A stretch of 64,000 nucleotides of DNA from an uncultured bacterium (GCA_949300485.1 CASGEL010000014.1:1-64000); one strand, 5' to 3'. Shown: positions 51,712 through 60,743, counted from the first letter of the stretch. Translations and numbers: made by a program. The notes: generated by a model from the letters alone, not told the origin.

Positions 51712-52446
51712 ATGGATATAGTAAAAGCTTTTACTTATATGTTTAAAGAAAAAAACTGGTATTATAATTTTATAATAGGTTCAACAATTGCTTTCCCGTT
51801 ATGTTTTTCAGAAAATTTACTTAATCTAGCCGGGAAAAATCCGTTTGAAGCACCATATATTCTTCTTTGTATTCTATATGGCGCATGCAGTATTGTAGTA
51901 GGTATTTTTTTAGCAGGTTTTCTCTGCGCAAACGCAAACTACAGATTAAGAAATAAAGATGACAAATCCATAAGCTGGTCAAACTTAGATATTATACTAC
52001 TATCAGGACTAAAAACTATTCTTGCAAATTTTATTTACAAAATTCCTCTTTTTATAATTTTAGGTTTTGGGCTTATCGCAGCATTGACGGCAATGTTTGA
52101 TTTGACAAATCTCAATCCTGGAACATATTATACTACATCTTTAAAAATAGTAAATGCTCTTGGATACCTGATAGAACTTATTATTTTACCTGCATTTATT
52201 ATCGACCTAAAACTGGATTCTTTCTTTAACTTCAAAAGAATAGGACAGCTTATAAAAAATAATACATCAGGATTTTTACTTTTACTGTTGTTATCATTAA
52301 TTTTCACATTAATTTATTCTATATGTAAGACAAAATCACATATTCCTTTGGCTCTATGGATACCATTAGATTGTATTTTAACTTTCTACATGATTCTTAT
52401 TAAAAGTGATTTAATTACCCAATTTGTTCAAGAAGCGAAAAAATAA
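51712..52446 (+). CDS. polytopic membrane protein (DUF4013-like)
   Basis: A 244-residue protein with six hydrophobic segments: about 18-35, 48-72, 100-128, 146-165, 180-200 and 205-230. MDIVKAFTYMFKEKNWYYNF followed by a first helix, then FLAGFLCANANYRLRNKDD, is the arrangement I know from DUF4013 proteins; their function is not established. SD AAAGGAGAT lies 4 nt before the ATG, with a promoter and a strong terminator. It is monocistronic and divergent from polA. Confidence 0.78.
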   Translation: MDIVKAFTYMFKEKNWYYNFIIGSTIAFPLCFSENLLNLAGKNPFEAPYILLCILYGACSIVVGIFLAGFLCANANYRLRNKDDKSISWSNLDIILLSGLKTILANFIYKIPLFIILGFGLIAALTAMFDLTNLNPGTYYTTSLKIVNALGYLIELIILPAFIIDLKLDSFFNFKRIGQLIKNNTSGFLLLLLLSLIFTLIYSICKTKSHIPLALWIPLDCILTFYMILIKSDLITQFVQEAKK

Positions 52447-52484
52447 AAAGAACGGATTCTGTATTTACAGAACCCGTTCTTTTT
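52445..52484. terminator. bidirectional terminator between the DUF4013-like gene and clpX
   Basis: AAAAAGAACGG-A-TTCTGT pairs with ACAGAA-C-CCGTTCTTTTT around ATTT; T tracts arise on both strands between convergent genes. Confidence 0.95.
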
Positions 52485-52497
52485 ATTTATAAAATTA

Positions 52498-53814
52498 CTA
52501 TGCTGTAATTTCTTTTGTCTTATCATCTACAGCTGTTGTTGTAGGTAATGGTACAACAGTTGCTTTGTTTCTATTTTTTACCATATCAGCGGTTACAACA
52601 AATTTCGTAATATTTTCTTTAGTTGGAACATCATACATTACATCCAACATAATTTCTTCTACAATGGAACGTAATGCCCTGGCTCCTGTCTTACGCTTAA
52701 TAGCTTCTTTTGCTATCAGTTCAACCGCTTCCGGTTCAAATTCAAGATCCACACCGTCCATTTTTAACAATGCTTGATACTGTTTTAATACGGCATTCTT
52801 AGGTTCGGTTAAAATCATTTTCAATGTTTTTTCATTCAACTGATCCAAAACGGCATATACAGGAATACGACCGATAAATTCAGGAATCAAACCGAATTTT
52901 AACAAATCTTCAGGCTGCAGTTTCTTTAATAATTTAACAGCATTTGCTTCTTTTTCAGCTTGAGATAAAGGAGCCTTAGCACCGAAACCTACAGAATTGC
53001 CATCACCCGCACGCCTGTCAACAATTTTTTCTAGACCAACAAATGCACCGCCGACAATAAATAATATATTGCTTGTATCAATTTCGATAAATTCCTGATG
53101 CGGATGTTTTCTGCCGCCTTGAGGCGGAACATGAGCAACAGTACCCTCTATCATTTTTAACAGAGCCTGCTGAACACCTTCTCCTGAAACGTCCCTTGTA
53201 ATAGATGTATTCTCGGATTTTCTTGAAATTTTATCAATCTCATCAATATAAATAATGCCTCGTTCTGCTTTTGCAGAATCAAATTCAGCATTTTGATATA
53301 AGCGGAGCAATATATTTTCAACATCATCTCCGACATATCCTGCTTCTGTCAATGTTGTAGCATCAGCAACAGCAAACGGCACATCTAACATTTTTGCCAA
53401 AGTTTGAGCAAGCAAAGTTTTACCTGAACCCGTCGGACCAACAAGCAATATATTAGATTTTTGAATTTCAACAGTATCTTTGTTAGTTTCTTTATTATGC
53501 TTGAGCCTTTTGTAATGGTTATAAACAGCAACAGACAAAACTTTTTTTGCATCGTCTTGACCAACAATATATTGATCTAAATATTCTTTAATTTCATGAG
53601 GTTTTGGAATAGGCTTTTCTGATTTTTCAGAGGTTTCACCCTCTATAGAACCCTCTTTTTCTTTAGCTTCGAAAAATTCTTCATCAAGAATCTCATTACA
53701 AAGCTCAACACACTCATCACAAATATAAACCTCCGGACCGGCAATAAGTTTCTTTACCTGATCTTGAGTTTTACCGCAAAAAGAACATTTTAATTTGTCA
53801 TCATTCTTTGGCAT
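52498..53814 (-). CDS. clpX: ATP-dependent Clp protease ATPase ClpX
   Basis: A 438-residue AAA+ unfoldase that feeds substrates to ClpP. The N-terminal zinc-binding domain has CSFCGKTQ and ICDECVELC. Walker A is VGPTGSGKT, Walker [10 protein letters not shown], and the ClpP-binding loop region and sensor-2 segment ([12 protein letters not shown]) follow. A Glu/Ser-rich linker of about 25 residues after the zinc domain is longer than usual. It is the last gene of tig-clpP-clpX. Confidence 0.97.
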   Translation of the reverse strand: MPKNDDKLKCSFCGKTQDQVKKLIAGPEVYICDECVELCNEILDEEFFEAKEKEGSIEGETSEKSEKPIPKPHEIKEYLDQYIVGQDDAKKVLSVAVYNHYKRLKHNKETNKDTVEIQKSNILLVGPTGSGKTLLAQTLAKMLDVPFAVADATTLTEAGYVGDDVENILLRLYQNAEFDSAKAERGIIYIDEIDKISRKSENTSITRDVSGEGVQQALLKMIEGTVAHVPPQGGRKHPHQEFIEIDTSNILFIVGGAFVGLEKIVDRRAGDGNSVGFGAKAPLSQAEKEANAVKLLKKLQPEDLLKFGLIPEFIGRIPVYAVLDQLNEKTLKMILTEPKNAVLKQYQALLKMDGVDLEFEPEAVELIAKEAIKRKTGARALRSIVEEIMLDVMYDVPTKENITKFVVTADMVKNRNKATVVPLPTTTAVDDKTKEITA

Positions 53815-53839
53815 TTAAATATCTCCAAATTATAATTAA

Positions 53840-54430
53840 TTATTTTACAATATCTCGGGAAATGACTTTGTCAATCATACCGTACTCTAAAGCTTCCTGA
53901 GGAGTCATAATATAATCTCTGTCAGTATCTTTTTCAATCTTTTTAATAGATTGACCGGTATTTGAAGCCAAAATTTCATTCAAAGATTTTTTAATTCTGA
54001 TGATTTCAGCTGCCTGAATTTCAATATCAGTAGCCTGACCTTGAGCTCCGCCTAAAGGCTGGTGAATTAAAACTCTTGAATGAGGCAAAGCCATTCTCTT
54101 ACCTTTTGTACCTGAAGAAAGCAAAAATGCACCCATAGAAGCAGCCTGACCTAAACAAATTGTAGAAACATCTGCTCTTATATGCTGCATAGTATCATAG
54201 ATTGCAAAACCTGCAGTTACGCTTCCACCAGGGCTGTTAATGTACAACATAATATCTTTTTCTGGATTTTCACTATCTAGTAACAGCAATTGAGCTACAA
54301 CTAAATTTGCAACCATATCATCAATTGCAGTTCCTAAAAAGATAATCCTTTCTCTCAACAATCTTGAAAAGATATCAAAAGATCTTTCCCCTCTGCTTGA
54401 TTGTTCAATAACTACAGGTACAAAACTCAT
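53840..54430 (-). CDS. clpP: ATP-dependent Clp protease proteolytic subunit
   Basis: A 196-residue serine peptidase forming the 14-mer barrel. The catalytic triad is complete: S98 in [12 protein letters not shown]123 in [10 protein letters not shown] and D172 in DTDRDYIM. The start [20 protein letters not shown] is that of housekeeping ClpP1. SD AAGGGA is 8-9 nt from the ATG. It lies 43 bases after tig and 25 before clpX, all on one strand. Confidence 0.97.
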   Translation of the reverse strand: MSFVPVVIEQSSRGERSFDIFSRLLRERIIFLGTAIDDMVANLVVAQLLLLDSENPEKDIMLYINSPGGSVTAGFAIYDTMQHIRADVSTICLGQAASMGAFLLSSGTKGKRMALPHSRVLIHQPLGGAQGQATDIEIQAAEIIRIKKSLNEILASNTGQSIKKIEKDTDRDYIMTPQEALEYGMIDKVISRDIVK

Positions 54431-54473
54431 GATTTAATTCCCTTTCTTATTTTTATATTATAACTATTATTTT

Positions 54474-55802
54474 CTAAGCTTCAACTGCTTTTTTATCCTG
54501 ACTGATTTCTACATAATCAAATTTATTATTAGAAATCAAATATTCTCTTACCTTATCATTAACAATTTGTTGAGATAATGTAGCTAGGAAGTCAGGATTT
54601 TGACCAAATTGTTTCATTAAATCCTGTACAGATGTTCCGTAAGCTGCTGCAAGTTGATTTATTTTAACCTGAAAATCATTTTGCTCAACTTTAACTTCAG
54701 CTTCTTTTGCTATTTTATCTATAATTAAAGAATTTTTAATCCTTGCTTTTGCATCATCAATTAAAGTTTGATTAAATGTTGCTTCATCGCCTTGAGATTT
54801 CACAAATGTATCCCAGTCAATACCTTGATAAGATAATCTTTGCTGATAATCTGCTTTTAAAGATTCAACCTCTCTATCAATCATACTTTGAGGAATTTCA
54901 ACTGAAGAAGTATCAGCAACATGTTTGAATACAACATTTTCTGCACTTACTTTTCTCAAATTTTCTCTTTGTTTTTCAAGATAATCTTTGATATCAGCTT
55001 TCAATTCATCAACGGTAGAGAATTTTGTTGTCTTTTTAACAAACTCATCAGTCAATTCAGGTAACACTCTCTGCTTAATTTCATTAATCTTAATAGAGAA
55101 AGTTGCTGGCTGGCCTTTTAATTTTTCATCATGATATTCTTCAGGGAATGTTACTTGAATATCAAACTCATCTTTAATATTATGACCAACTAACTGTTCT
55201 GCAAAACCCGGAATAAAATTAGAATTACCTAAATCTAACGCATAACCTTTTGCAGCCCCGCCTTGAATAGGCTCGCCGTTGCAGGTGCCTTCAAAATCAA
55301 ATACAACTGTATCTGTATTATTTGAAGGTCTATCTAAAACCAACTCCATAGAAGAATGTTGTGTTAAAAAGTTATTTAAAGCTTTATCAAATGCATCACT
55401 TGCTTCAGCAGGAATTTCAACTTTCAAATCCAAGTCTTTATAAATACCTAAATTAACTTCAGGTCTTGTTTCTACTTCAAAAGTAACTGTAACATCTTTA
55501 CCTTGTTCAAATTTATAATTTGTAATAGCAGGCTGAGTAATAACATCTAACTTATTGTCATAAATTGCCTGACCTAAATATTTAGGCAGCAACAATTCCA
55601 AAGCTTCTTGTTGAATTCTGTCTACTCCAACATGTCTTTCTATTACAGCCTTTGGAGCTTTTCCTTTTCTAAAACCATCAATGTTAATATGTTGAGAGAT
55701 ACGGGTTACAGCCTGAGAGTATGCTGTTGAAGCTTCTTTTGCAGGTATAACCATATCTATTGTAACTAAATTTTCTTTTCCTTTTGTTAATGTTGTTTTC
55801 AT
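54474..55802 (-). CDS. tig: trigger factor
   Basis: The 442-residue ribosome-associated chaperone and prolyl isomerase. It has an N-terminal ribosome-binding domain (FRKGKAPKAVIERHVG holds the signature), an FKBP-type domain (about 155-240) and a helical C-terminal chaperone domain. The ATG at 55802 follows AAGGA at 7 nt and gives MKTTLTKGKENLVTIDM, the usual start. The longer frame from 55913 adds a hydrophobic stretch with no SD and is wrong. First of tig-clpP-clpX. Confidence 0.96.
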   Translation of the reverse strand: MKTTLTKGKENLVTIDMVIPAKEASTAYSQAVTRISQHINIDGFRKGKAPKAVIERHVGVDRIQQEALELLLPKYLGQAIYDNKLDVITQPAITNYKFEQGKDVTVTFEVETRPEVNLGIYKDLDLKVEIPAEASDAFDKALNNFLTQHSSMELVLDRPSNNTDTVVFDFEGTCNGEPIQGGAAKGYALDLGNSNFIPGFAEQLVGHNIKDEFDIQVTFPEEYHDEKLKGQPATFSIKINEIKQRVLPELTDEFVKKTTKFSTVDELKADIKDYLEKQRENLRKVSAENVVFKHVADTSSVEIPQSMIDREVESLKADYQQRLSYQGIDWDTFVKSQGDEATFNQTLIDDAKARIKNSLIIDKIAKEAEVKVEQNDFQVKINQLAAAYGTSVQDLMKQFGQNPDFLATLSQQIVNDKVREYLISNNKFDYVEISQDKKAVEA

Positions 55803-55927
55803 TTTTTCATCCTTTTTCATCATTTCATGTATCTTGTTAAATTTTATCGCAAAAAATAATAAAATCAACTCATACAAAAGGATTACAAAACAAAAAGAAA
55901 GAGGGTTGCACAATTGTTAACAAAAAC

Positions 55928-55956
55928 TTGCAAGAAAAATATCTTTATGCTTAAAT
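55928..55956 (+). promoter_or_regulatory. promoter of rpsP
   Basis: TTGCAA, a 17-bp spacer ending TGC, then TTAAAT. The expected start site, about 55963, is exactly where the structured leader begins. Confidence 0.6.
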
Positions 55957-55962
55957 CAGGAT

Positions 55963-56040
55963 AGAGTTCGGGTGGATTCCTCTTTACCCCGACTCAGGTA
56001 AACCGGCAAGCGGCGGTCGGGATGCCGAAAAGTCGAAATT
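55963..56040 (+). promoter_or_regulatory. G+C-rich structured leader of rpsP
   Basis: About 43 of 74 bases are G or C, in a genome where intergenic DNA is about one quarter G+C. GAGTTCGGGT pairs with ACCCCGACTC (one wobble pair, one mismatch) around 12 bases. ACCG..CGGT and CGG-GATG-CCG form further stems, and CGACT can pair with AGTCG near the end. There is no T tract and no ORF. It is probably a cis-acting RNA controlling S16, or another regulatory RNA; I cannot match it to a known riboswitch or ribosomal leader. Confidence 0.55.
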
Positions 56041-56068
56041 TTAAATTAAGAAAAAGAAGGAAATCAGA

Positions 56069-56449
56069 ATGTTAAAAATCAGATTAAAAAGATTGGGTGC
56101 AAAGAAAAACCCTACATACAGAATTATTGTTATCAATTCAACAACAAAAAGAGAAGGCAGACCTATTCAAGAATTAGGTCACTATAATCCAAAAACTAAA
56201 GTTATGAAATTGGATAAGGCAACTGCCTTGGATTGGATTTCAAAAGGTGCACAACCTACAGAAACTGTTGCATACTTAATTAAAAATTGCAACGAAGACG
56301 GCACTTTAAACTATGTTAAAAAAGAAACAGTAAAACTTTCTAAAAAAGCTTTAGCTAAAAAACAAGCTGAAGAAGAAGCTGCAAAAGCTGCAGCTGAAGC
56401 TGCTGCTCAAGAAGCTGAAGCTGCTCCTGCAGAAGAAGCTCAAGCATAG
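56069..56449 (+). CDS. rpsP: ribosomal protein bS16 with Ala/Glu-rich tail
   Basis: A 126-residue small-subunit protein. Residues 1-85 are standard S16 (MLKIRLKRLGAKKNPTYRII, ELGHYNPKTK, ALDWISKGAQPTETV). The last 35 residues are a low-complexity tail of Ala, Glu and Lys, absent from typical S16. SD AAGGA is 7 nt upstream. It is monocistronic here, behind a structured leader and with its own terminator; rimM, trmD and rplS, frequent partners, are missing. Confidence 0.97.
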   Translation: MLKIRLKRLGAKKNPTYRIIVINSTTKREGRPIQELGHYNPKTKVMKLDKATALDWISKGAQPTETVAYLIKNCNEDGTLNYVKKETVKLSKKALAKKQAEEEAAKAAAEAAAQEAEAAPAEEAQA

Positions 56450-56468
56450 TTTTATAACAAACATACTT

Positions 56469-56502
56469 AAAACGGATTCTCAAAAATTGAGAATCCGTTT
56501 TT
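56469..56502. terminator. bidirectional terminator between rpsP and the helicase gene
   Basis: AAAACGGATTCTCAA pairs with TTGAGAATCCGTTTT around AAAA/T; six T residues follow on the plus strand. Convergent genes lie on both sides. Confidence 0.93.
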
Positions 56503-56513
56503 TACATCCTAAA

Positions 56514-59258
56514 TTACTGCCATTTGGAAAGTTTCTTTGACTTTTGTCTTTTTAGAGAAGAAAATGCCAAATTTCGAGCCTTTAACAAAAGTTTTCGCCC
56601 CTCTAAATTTCTTGTATAAACACATTCGCAAGGTCCGATATATTTCATCCACAACTTTTCAAAAACCTGTACATCCTTTTTCTTTGATGAAAATATAGCA
56701 GGAATAGCAAAATAATCAGTCTGGTTAATAAATTTTGCAAATTTATCTTTTTTTATAAGAATATACCTTGGATTTTCAATAGGATCCAAAAATTCCTTCA
56801 TTGAATTTATCAAAAGATTGTTTTCTTCAGTTGGTAAGTTTTCGCAGTCAACAAATACACTTAACTCTGTAGAATCAACATGTATACCAACTTTTTTCAA
56901 TGAAGTATTTATGTACCCGAGATAGCTTAAAGTTTCCAGATGAACAATAGCAATCTGTTTCATTATTGATTCTACAGTTCCGGTTCTGAGATAGTGATAA
57001 GCCACATAAATAAAAGCAAGCAAAGTGCCTATGATAAACACTATAAATGCAACCATTACCGAAAACTCAATCAAAAAATAACACACAGCAAAAACAATAG
57101 CTAATATACTGAATAAGATTGCTTTATAACCCGAATAACAAAGAGTTTTAGCAGTAGGTCTGGCAACATCAACTCCTGTTCTCAAATGCATATAAGAACT
57201 ATTATACCCGAGATTTAAAGATTTTTGCCACCATTGTTTTGTCTGTTCTCTGTTTTTTGCAAGAGTCATTATTTTCCCGTTTAGATTTTGAAAAAATCTT
57301 TGTTCACCCAAAGTCTTCAACATTTGAAAATCTTTTAATGAAAAAACTCTGTCAATCCCATTTACGATTTCGTGATTAAAGAAATATGAAGGAGCTTCAA
57401 AGCCCTCAAACCTTTTTGCTAATTGCTTCAAATCATAAAGTCCGGCATTGAGAGAATCTATATCATTGGAAGTCAAAACAGGTGCAAAAATATTATTATC
57501 CAAATCATTATCAGATTGCGGAACTTGAATGGATGCAAGATGCCAGATATTAGAAACTTTATCAGGATTATTTTTATCTATTCTTATAGCTCTGCCCCGC
57601 ATCTGGTTAGAAAGCATATAAGAACTAACTGTACTTGAAAGAATTAAAGAATTTATAGAAGGTGCATCCCAGCCTTCACCTAAAAGAGCCTGCGTTCCGA
57701 CAAGAACATTAACAAACCCCTTATTGAACATTTCTGTAATCAATGCAACAATACAGTGCTTAGCAGAATCTTTCGGAGTAATTTTTATAAAATTGAAATC
57801 CTCTTTATATTCGGTAACTGAAATACAATCCTCAGCAATATTTTCAGCCTTTAAAAGATTATAAAAAGCTTCTTTTACACCTGCCGGTAATAAAATAAGA
57901 GAACCGCATAAAATGCCTATATTTAAAGTTTTAAACTTATTTTTTAATATTCTCCAGATAGGTACAACACCGAGATGAGAATTATCCACATCATTTGCTC
58001 TTATATAATCAGCAAGGATAACCATACGCAAAGCATTTCCAAGATTATTAGATTCCAATTCAACAATTTTGACAATAGAATCAAGTTTACCAAGAGAATT
58101 TGCGATTTGTTTTTGAACTTTCACGCTATCATCAAGAACAATTTTTTTATTGTGAATCAAGCCAAGTTTTCTTGCAAAAGAACGATATTCCTGAATTTTT
58201 TCTTCCATTTCAGGAAACTCAAAAGAGTCTGAACATAAAAAGCCGTTTAGAAAAATTTTTGCCTGTTTAATGTTAAATTTAGGAAGTTCAATTTCTTTTG
58301 CTCCGAATAAATTAAGAAAACTCTTCGGGATTTTTACCCCCTTCATTTTTAATAAAGCTGCTACAGACACATAAAACTCGGGATTATCTAAAATTTTTTC
58401 AATTTGAATATTATCTTCACATTCCAAAACCTTTATTGAACTAAAATATGCAATCAATTCTTCATCTGCAAACAGCTTATCTAAAAATTGAGAAATTTTA
58501 GCTGTATAGTTGTTTATAAATTCTTTTTCATTTTTTCTAAGCAATGAAAAATATATAAAATCCTGATGCGGGCATAAGTCACCATTTTTCACCAGTTCGG
58601 GAATAGATATAACTTCATCTATATCTCCGCAAAGGTCTTCATATCTCTGCCACTCGGCATAATCAACATCATACGGAGGGGTAGCTGTCAATGCAACAGT
58701 TTGCTTAGGCTGTAATTCATCAACCAAATAGGTTAAAGCCTTCCACCATTCTTTTCTCAAATGATGAGCCTCATCAAAACATAACAAAGAGATATTAGCA
58801 GATTTCAAAATTTCTATAACTTCATCTGCCTTTGATGAATTGAAACGTTTAGATGAAACAATTGACTCTTCATCATCTTCCTCCTCAGAAATTCCTGAAC
58901 TATCATTCTCGACTGAATTATCACCCTTTGCACCTGAAGAAAATGCAGCCAAAAGAGCCTGATATGTTGTTACAGTCACAAATGCAGGCTTCCGGATATC
59001 AACAGAAACGAGATCGTATTCATTAGGTTCCAAAAACGATGAACAAATTCTTTCTCGCCATTGATTTTTTATTGTATTTGTAGGAGTTAAAATTAATACC
59101 GGCCGATTTATTCTTGATATAACTTCTATACCGAGCGTAGTTTTACCGGCACCCGGCGCTGCAACTATATGGAGTTTTTTATCCGTTAAGTGAAATTCAA
59201 GATTATCTAAAATTCTTTTTTGATATACTCTCCAAGTTCCGTTAAATTTTAATTTCAA
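56514..59258 (-). CDS. membrane-anchored superfamily 2 helicase
   Basis: A 914-residue protein. The SF2 motor occupies about 1-590: Walker A in AAPGAGKT (33-40), motif Ia in LILTPTNT, DEAH box in CFDEAHHLRKEWW (162-165), motif III in ALTATPPYD, motif V in GEGWDAPS and motif VI in QMRGRAIR. An acidic insertion (about 113-135) precedes the DEAH box. Two adjacent membrane helices follow at about 712-765, then a conserved-looking domain of about 150 residues to the end. Helicases with a C-terminal membrane hairpin are unusual. The TTG start at 59258 follows GGGAG at 8 nt; a TTG at 59273 is in frame but has no SD. It lies 26 bases after the RpaA-like gene and probably shares its mRNA. Confidence 0.83.
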   Translation of the reverse strand: MKLKFNGTWRVYQKRILDNLEFHLTDKKLHIVAAPGAGKTTLGIEVISRINRPVLILTPTNTIKNQWRERICSSFLEPNEYDLVSVDIRKPAFVTVTTYQALLAAFSSGAKGDNSVENDSSGISEEEDDEESIVSSKRFNSSKADEVIEILKSANISLLCFDEAHHLRKEWWKALTYLVDELQPKQTVALTATPPYDVDYAEWQRYEDLCGDIDEVISIPELVKNGDLCPHQDFIYFSLLRKNEKEFINNYTAKISQFLDKLFADEELIAYFSSIKVLECEDNIQIEKILDNPEFYVSVAALLKMKGVKIPKSFLNLFGAKEIELPKFNIKQAKIFLNGFLCSDSFEFPEMEEKIQEYRSFARKLGLIHNKKIVLDDSVKVQKQIANSLGKLDSIVKIVELESNNLGNALRMVILADYIRANDVDNSHLGVVPIWRILKNKFKTLNIGILCGSLILLPAGVKEAFYNLLKAENIAEDCISVTEYKEDFNFIKITPKDSAKHCIVALITEMFNKGFVNVLVGTQALLGEGWDAPSINSLILSSTVSSYMLSNQMRGRAIRIDKNNPDKVSNIWHLASIQVPQSDNDLDNNIFAPVLTSNDIDSLNAGLYDLKQLAKRFEGFEAPSYFFNHEIVNGIDRVFSLKDFQMLKTLGEQRFFQNLNGKIMTLAKNREQTKQWWQKSLNLGYNSSYMHLRTGVDVARPTAKTLCYSGYKAILFSILAIVFAVCYFLIEFSVMVAFIVFIIGTLLAFIYVAYHYLRTGTVESIMKQIAIVHLETLSYLGYINTSLKKVGIHVDSTELSVFVDCENLPTEENNLLINSMKEFLDPIENPRYILIKKDKFAKFINQTDYFAIPAIFSSKKKDVQVFEKLWMKYIGPCECVYTRNLEGRKLLLKARNLAFSSLKRQKSKKLSKWQ

Positions 59259-59284
59259 TACCAACTCTCCCAAATAATATTAAA

Positions 59285-59989
59285 TTAAGCATCAATATTT
59301 AACTTATATCCGCCGCCGTAAATAGTTTCGATATACTTTTTACCGTTTGCAATTTTATCAATCTTACTTCTTAAATGCCGAATATGAACCCTTATGGTTT
59401 CAATATCATCATCCGGCGCATATCCCCAAATATCTTTTAATAACTTTGCTGATGACACCATATTTCCATGATTCTGAAACAACAGATTAAATATATCAAA
59501 CTCAATGGGAGTTAACTTTGCCTGTTTATCACCTATTTTAACACTGTACTGCTCAGGCAGTAATGTTATATCACCCAAAGTTAATAAATCTCTTGTTGAA
59601 GCTGACTCAGGAATTTGTCTTGTTCTTTTTAACAAAGCCCTGACCCTGACTAAAAGTTCTTCTATCTCAAAAGGTTTTACTAAATAATCATCCACCCCGA
59701 TATTAAAACCATTCACTTTATCATTAAGCTGAGATAATGCTGTCAGCATAATAATAGGGATATTTTTCGTTTCATCATTTTGCCTTATTCTTTTAGCTAC
59801 AGTAAAACCATCAACCTCAGGCATCATAACATCTAAAACAACAAGAGAAGGCATCTCCTGTTTAACAAGAGCAAACCCCTTAACCCCGTCATAAGCCTGA
59901 ATTACGCTATAACCTGCTAGCTCCAAATTTACTTTTATTAGTTCATTTATAGAAGTATCATCATCTATTACAAGTATCTTATTGTTCAT
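59285..59989 (-). CDS. OmpR-family response regulator resembling RpaA
   Basis: A 234-residue regulator. The receiver domain has the acidic pair D10/D11, phospho-acceptor D53 in LVVLDVMMPEVDGF, Thr in IMLTALSQ and Lys in LVKPFE. The DNA-binding winged helix (about 130-234) contains DDDIETIRVHIRHLR, which I recognise as the hallmark of cyanobacterial RpaA, a circadian output and redox regulator. No histidine kinase gene is nearby, as with RpaA. No SD precedes ATG 59989; TAAAAT ends 6 bases before it, with a weak -35. A TTG at 59995 is in frame but less likely. It is upstream of, and probably cotranscribed with, the helicase gene. Confidence 0.9.
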   Translation of the reverse strand: MNNKILVIDDDTSINELIKVNLELAGYSVIQAYDGVKGFALVKQEMPSLVVLDVMMPEVDGFTVAKRIRQNDETKNIPIIMLTALSQLNDKVNGFNIGVDDYLVKPFEIEELLVRVRALLKRTRQIPESASTRDLLTLGDITLLPEQYSVKIGDKQAKLTPIEFDIFNLLFQNHGNMVSSAKLLKDIWGYAPDDDIETIRVHIRHLRSKIDKIANGKKYIETIYGGGYKLNIDA

Positions 59990-60018
59990 AATCAAATTTT
60001 AGTACAAATGATAGTATT

Positions 60019-60050
60019 TTAAAATAGGATTAATAAAACTTAACATACCT
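60019..60050. repeat. 32-bp element, copy 2
   Basis: TTAAAATAGGAT, ten variable bases, AACTTAACATACCT. It matches 46599-46630 at about 26 of 32 positions. It lies 30-61 bp upstream of the RpaA-like gene (minus strand) and 155-186 bp before speH (plus strand). Confidence 0.45.
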
Positions 60051-60204
60051 AATATTATTGAAAAGTAACCTATTAGTGTCTTTATGACATTTAATAAAAT
60101 ACAGAAAAAAATATATTTATCTAAAACTAACAAAAAAAAAATTTTTATTATATTATGTTATATGTGTGAAAAATATACATTTATTACATAAGGAGACAAA
60201 TAAA

Positions 60205-60660
60205 TTGACAGAATCACCTTTAGACATGTTTCAATTAAATTCTGATATTGATGAAATCCACTTAGGACAACATGTATTAGCTGAATTTTTTGAATGTGAC
60301 CCTAATACTTTGAACAGTTTAGACAAAGTAGAAAAATATATGATAGACTCTGCTTTAGAATGCGGTGCAACTATTGTACAAAAATGTTTTCATATGTTTA
60401 GCCCATATGGAGTTTCAGGTGTTGTAATTATTGCTGAAAGTCATTTGGCTATCCATACATGGCCTGAATTAGGTTATGCCGCAGTTGATTTATTTACTTG
60501 CGGTTCTAAATGTGATCCGAAAGTTGCTTATGAATTTTTAAAAGAAAAATTCTGTTCAAAAAGAGCAAGTTTCACAGAACTTAAAAGAGGTATTATTACC
60601 AGAAATACAATGAAAGTAGCTGAAAGACCTTTTGAAATAATGGAACAAATCGAAAGCTAA
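60205..60660 (+). CDS. speH: S-adenosylmethionine decarboxylase proenzyme
   Basis: A 151-residue pyruvoyl enzyme of the SpeH type that supplies the aminopropyl group for spermidine. Self-cleavage occurs between E78 and S79 in ESHLAIHTWPE, creating the pyruvoyl group on the Ser. Other family features are FSPYGVSGVVII and FTCGSKCDP. I chose TTG 60205, because AAGGAG lies 9 nt before it and the family start matches. The GTG 39 bases upstream would place the SD inside the gene. speE and speA/B are not adjacent. Confidence 0.93.
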   Translation: MTESPLDMFQLNSDIDEIHLGQHVLAEFFECDPNTLNSLDKVEKYMIDSALECGATIVQKCFHMFSPYGVSGVVIIAESHLAIHTWPELGYAAVDLFTCGSKCDPKVAYEFLKEKFCSKRASFTELKRGIITRNTMKVAERPFEIMEQIES

Positions 60661-60695
60661 ATCAGCATCAAAACCGAATAATAAAAAAATAGTTT

Positions 60696-60743
60696 AATAG
60701 CCTGATGGGAGAGAGTCAGAAAATATTATCCTATCAGGCTATA
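60696..60743 (+). terminator. long hairpin after speH
   Basis: ATAGCCTGATGGGA pairs with TCCTATCAGGCTAT (one G-T pair) around an 18-base purine-rich loop. The tail ATATTTTA is not a clean T tract, so it may be a terminator or an mRNA-stabilising hairpin between speH and the next gene. Confidence 0.6.

Noticed and set aside
55803-55913. Longer trigger factor beginning at 55913
   Set aside because: The added part is hydrophobic, lacks an SD and extends beyond the family start; ATG 55802 has AAGGA at 7 nt.
55963-56040. Small SRP RNA or c-di-GMP riboswitch before rpsP
   Set aside because: Partial resemblance (CAGG, AAACC, GGGAUG) but the GGAA tetraloop and AGCAG bulge of SRP and the GEMM core are missing, and no third stem is present.
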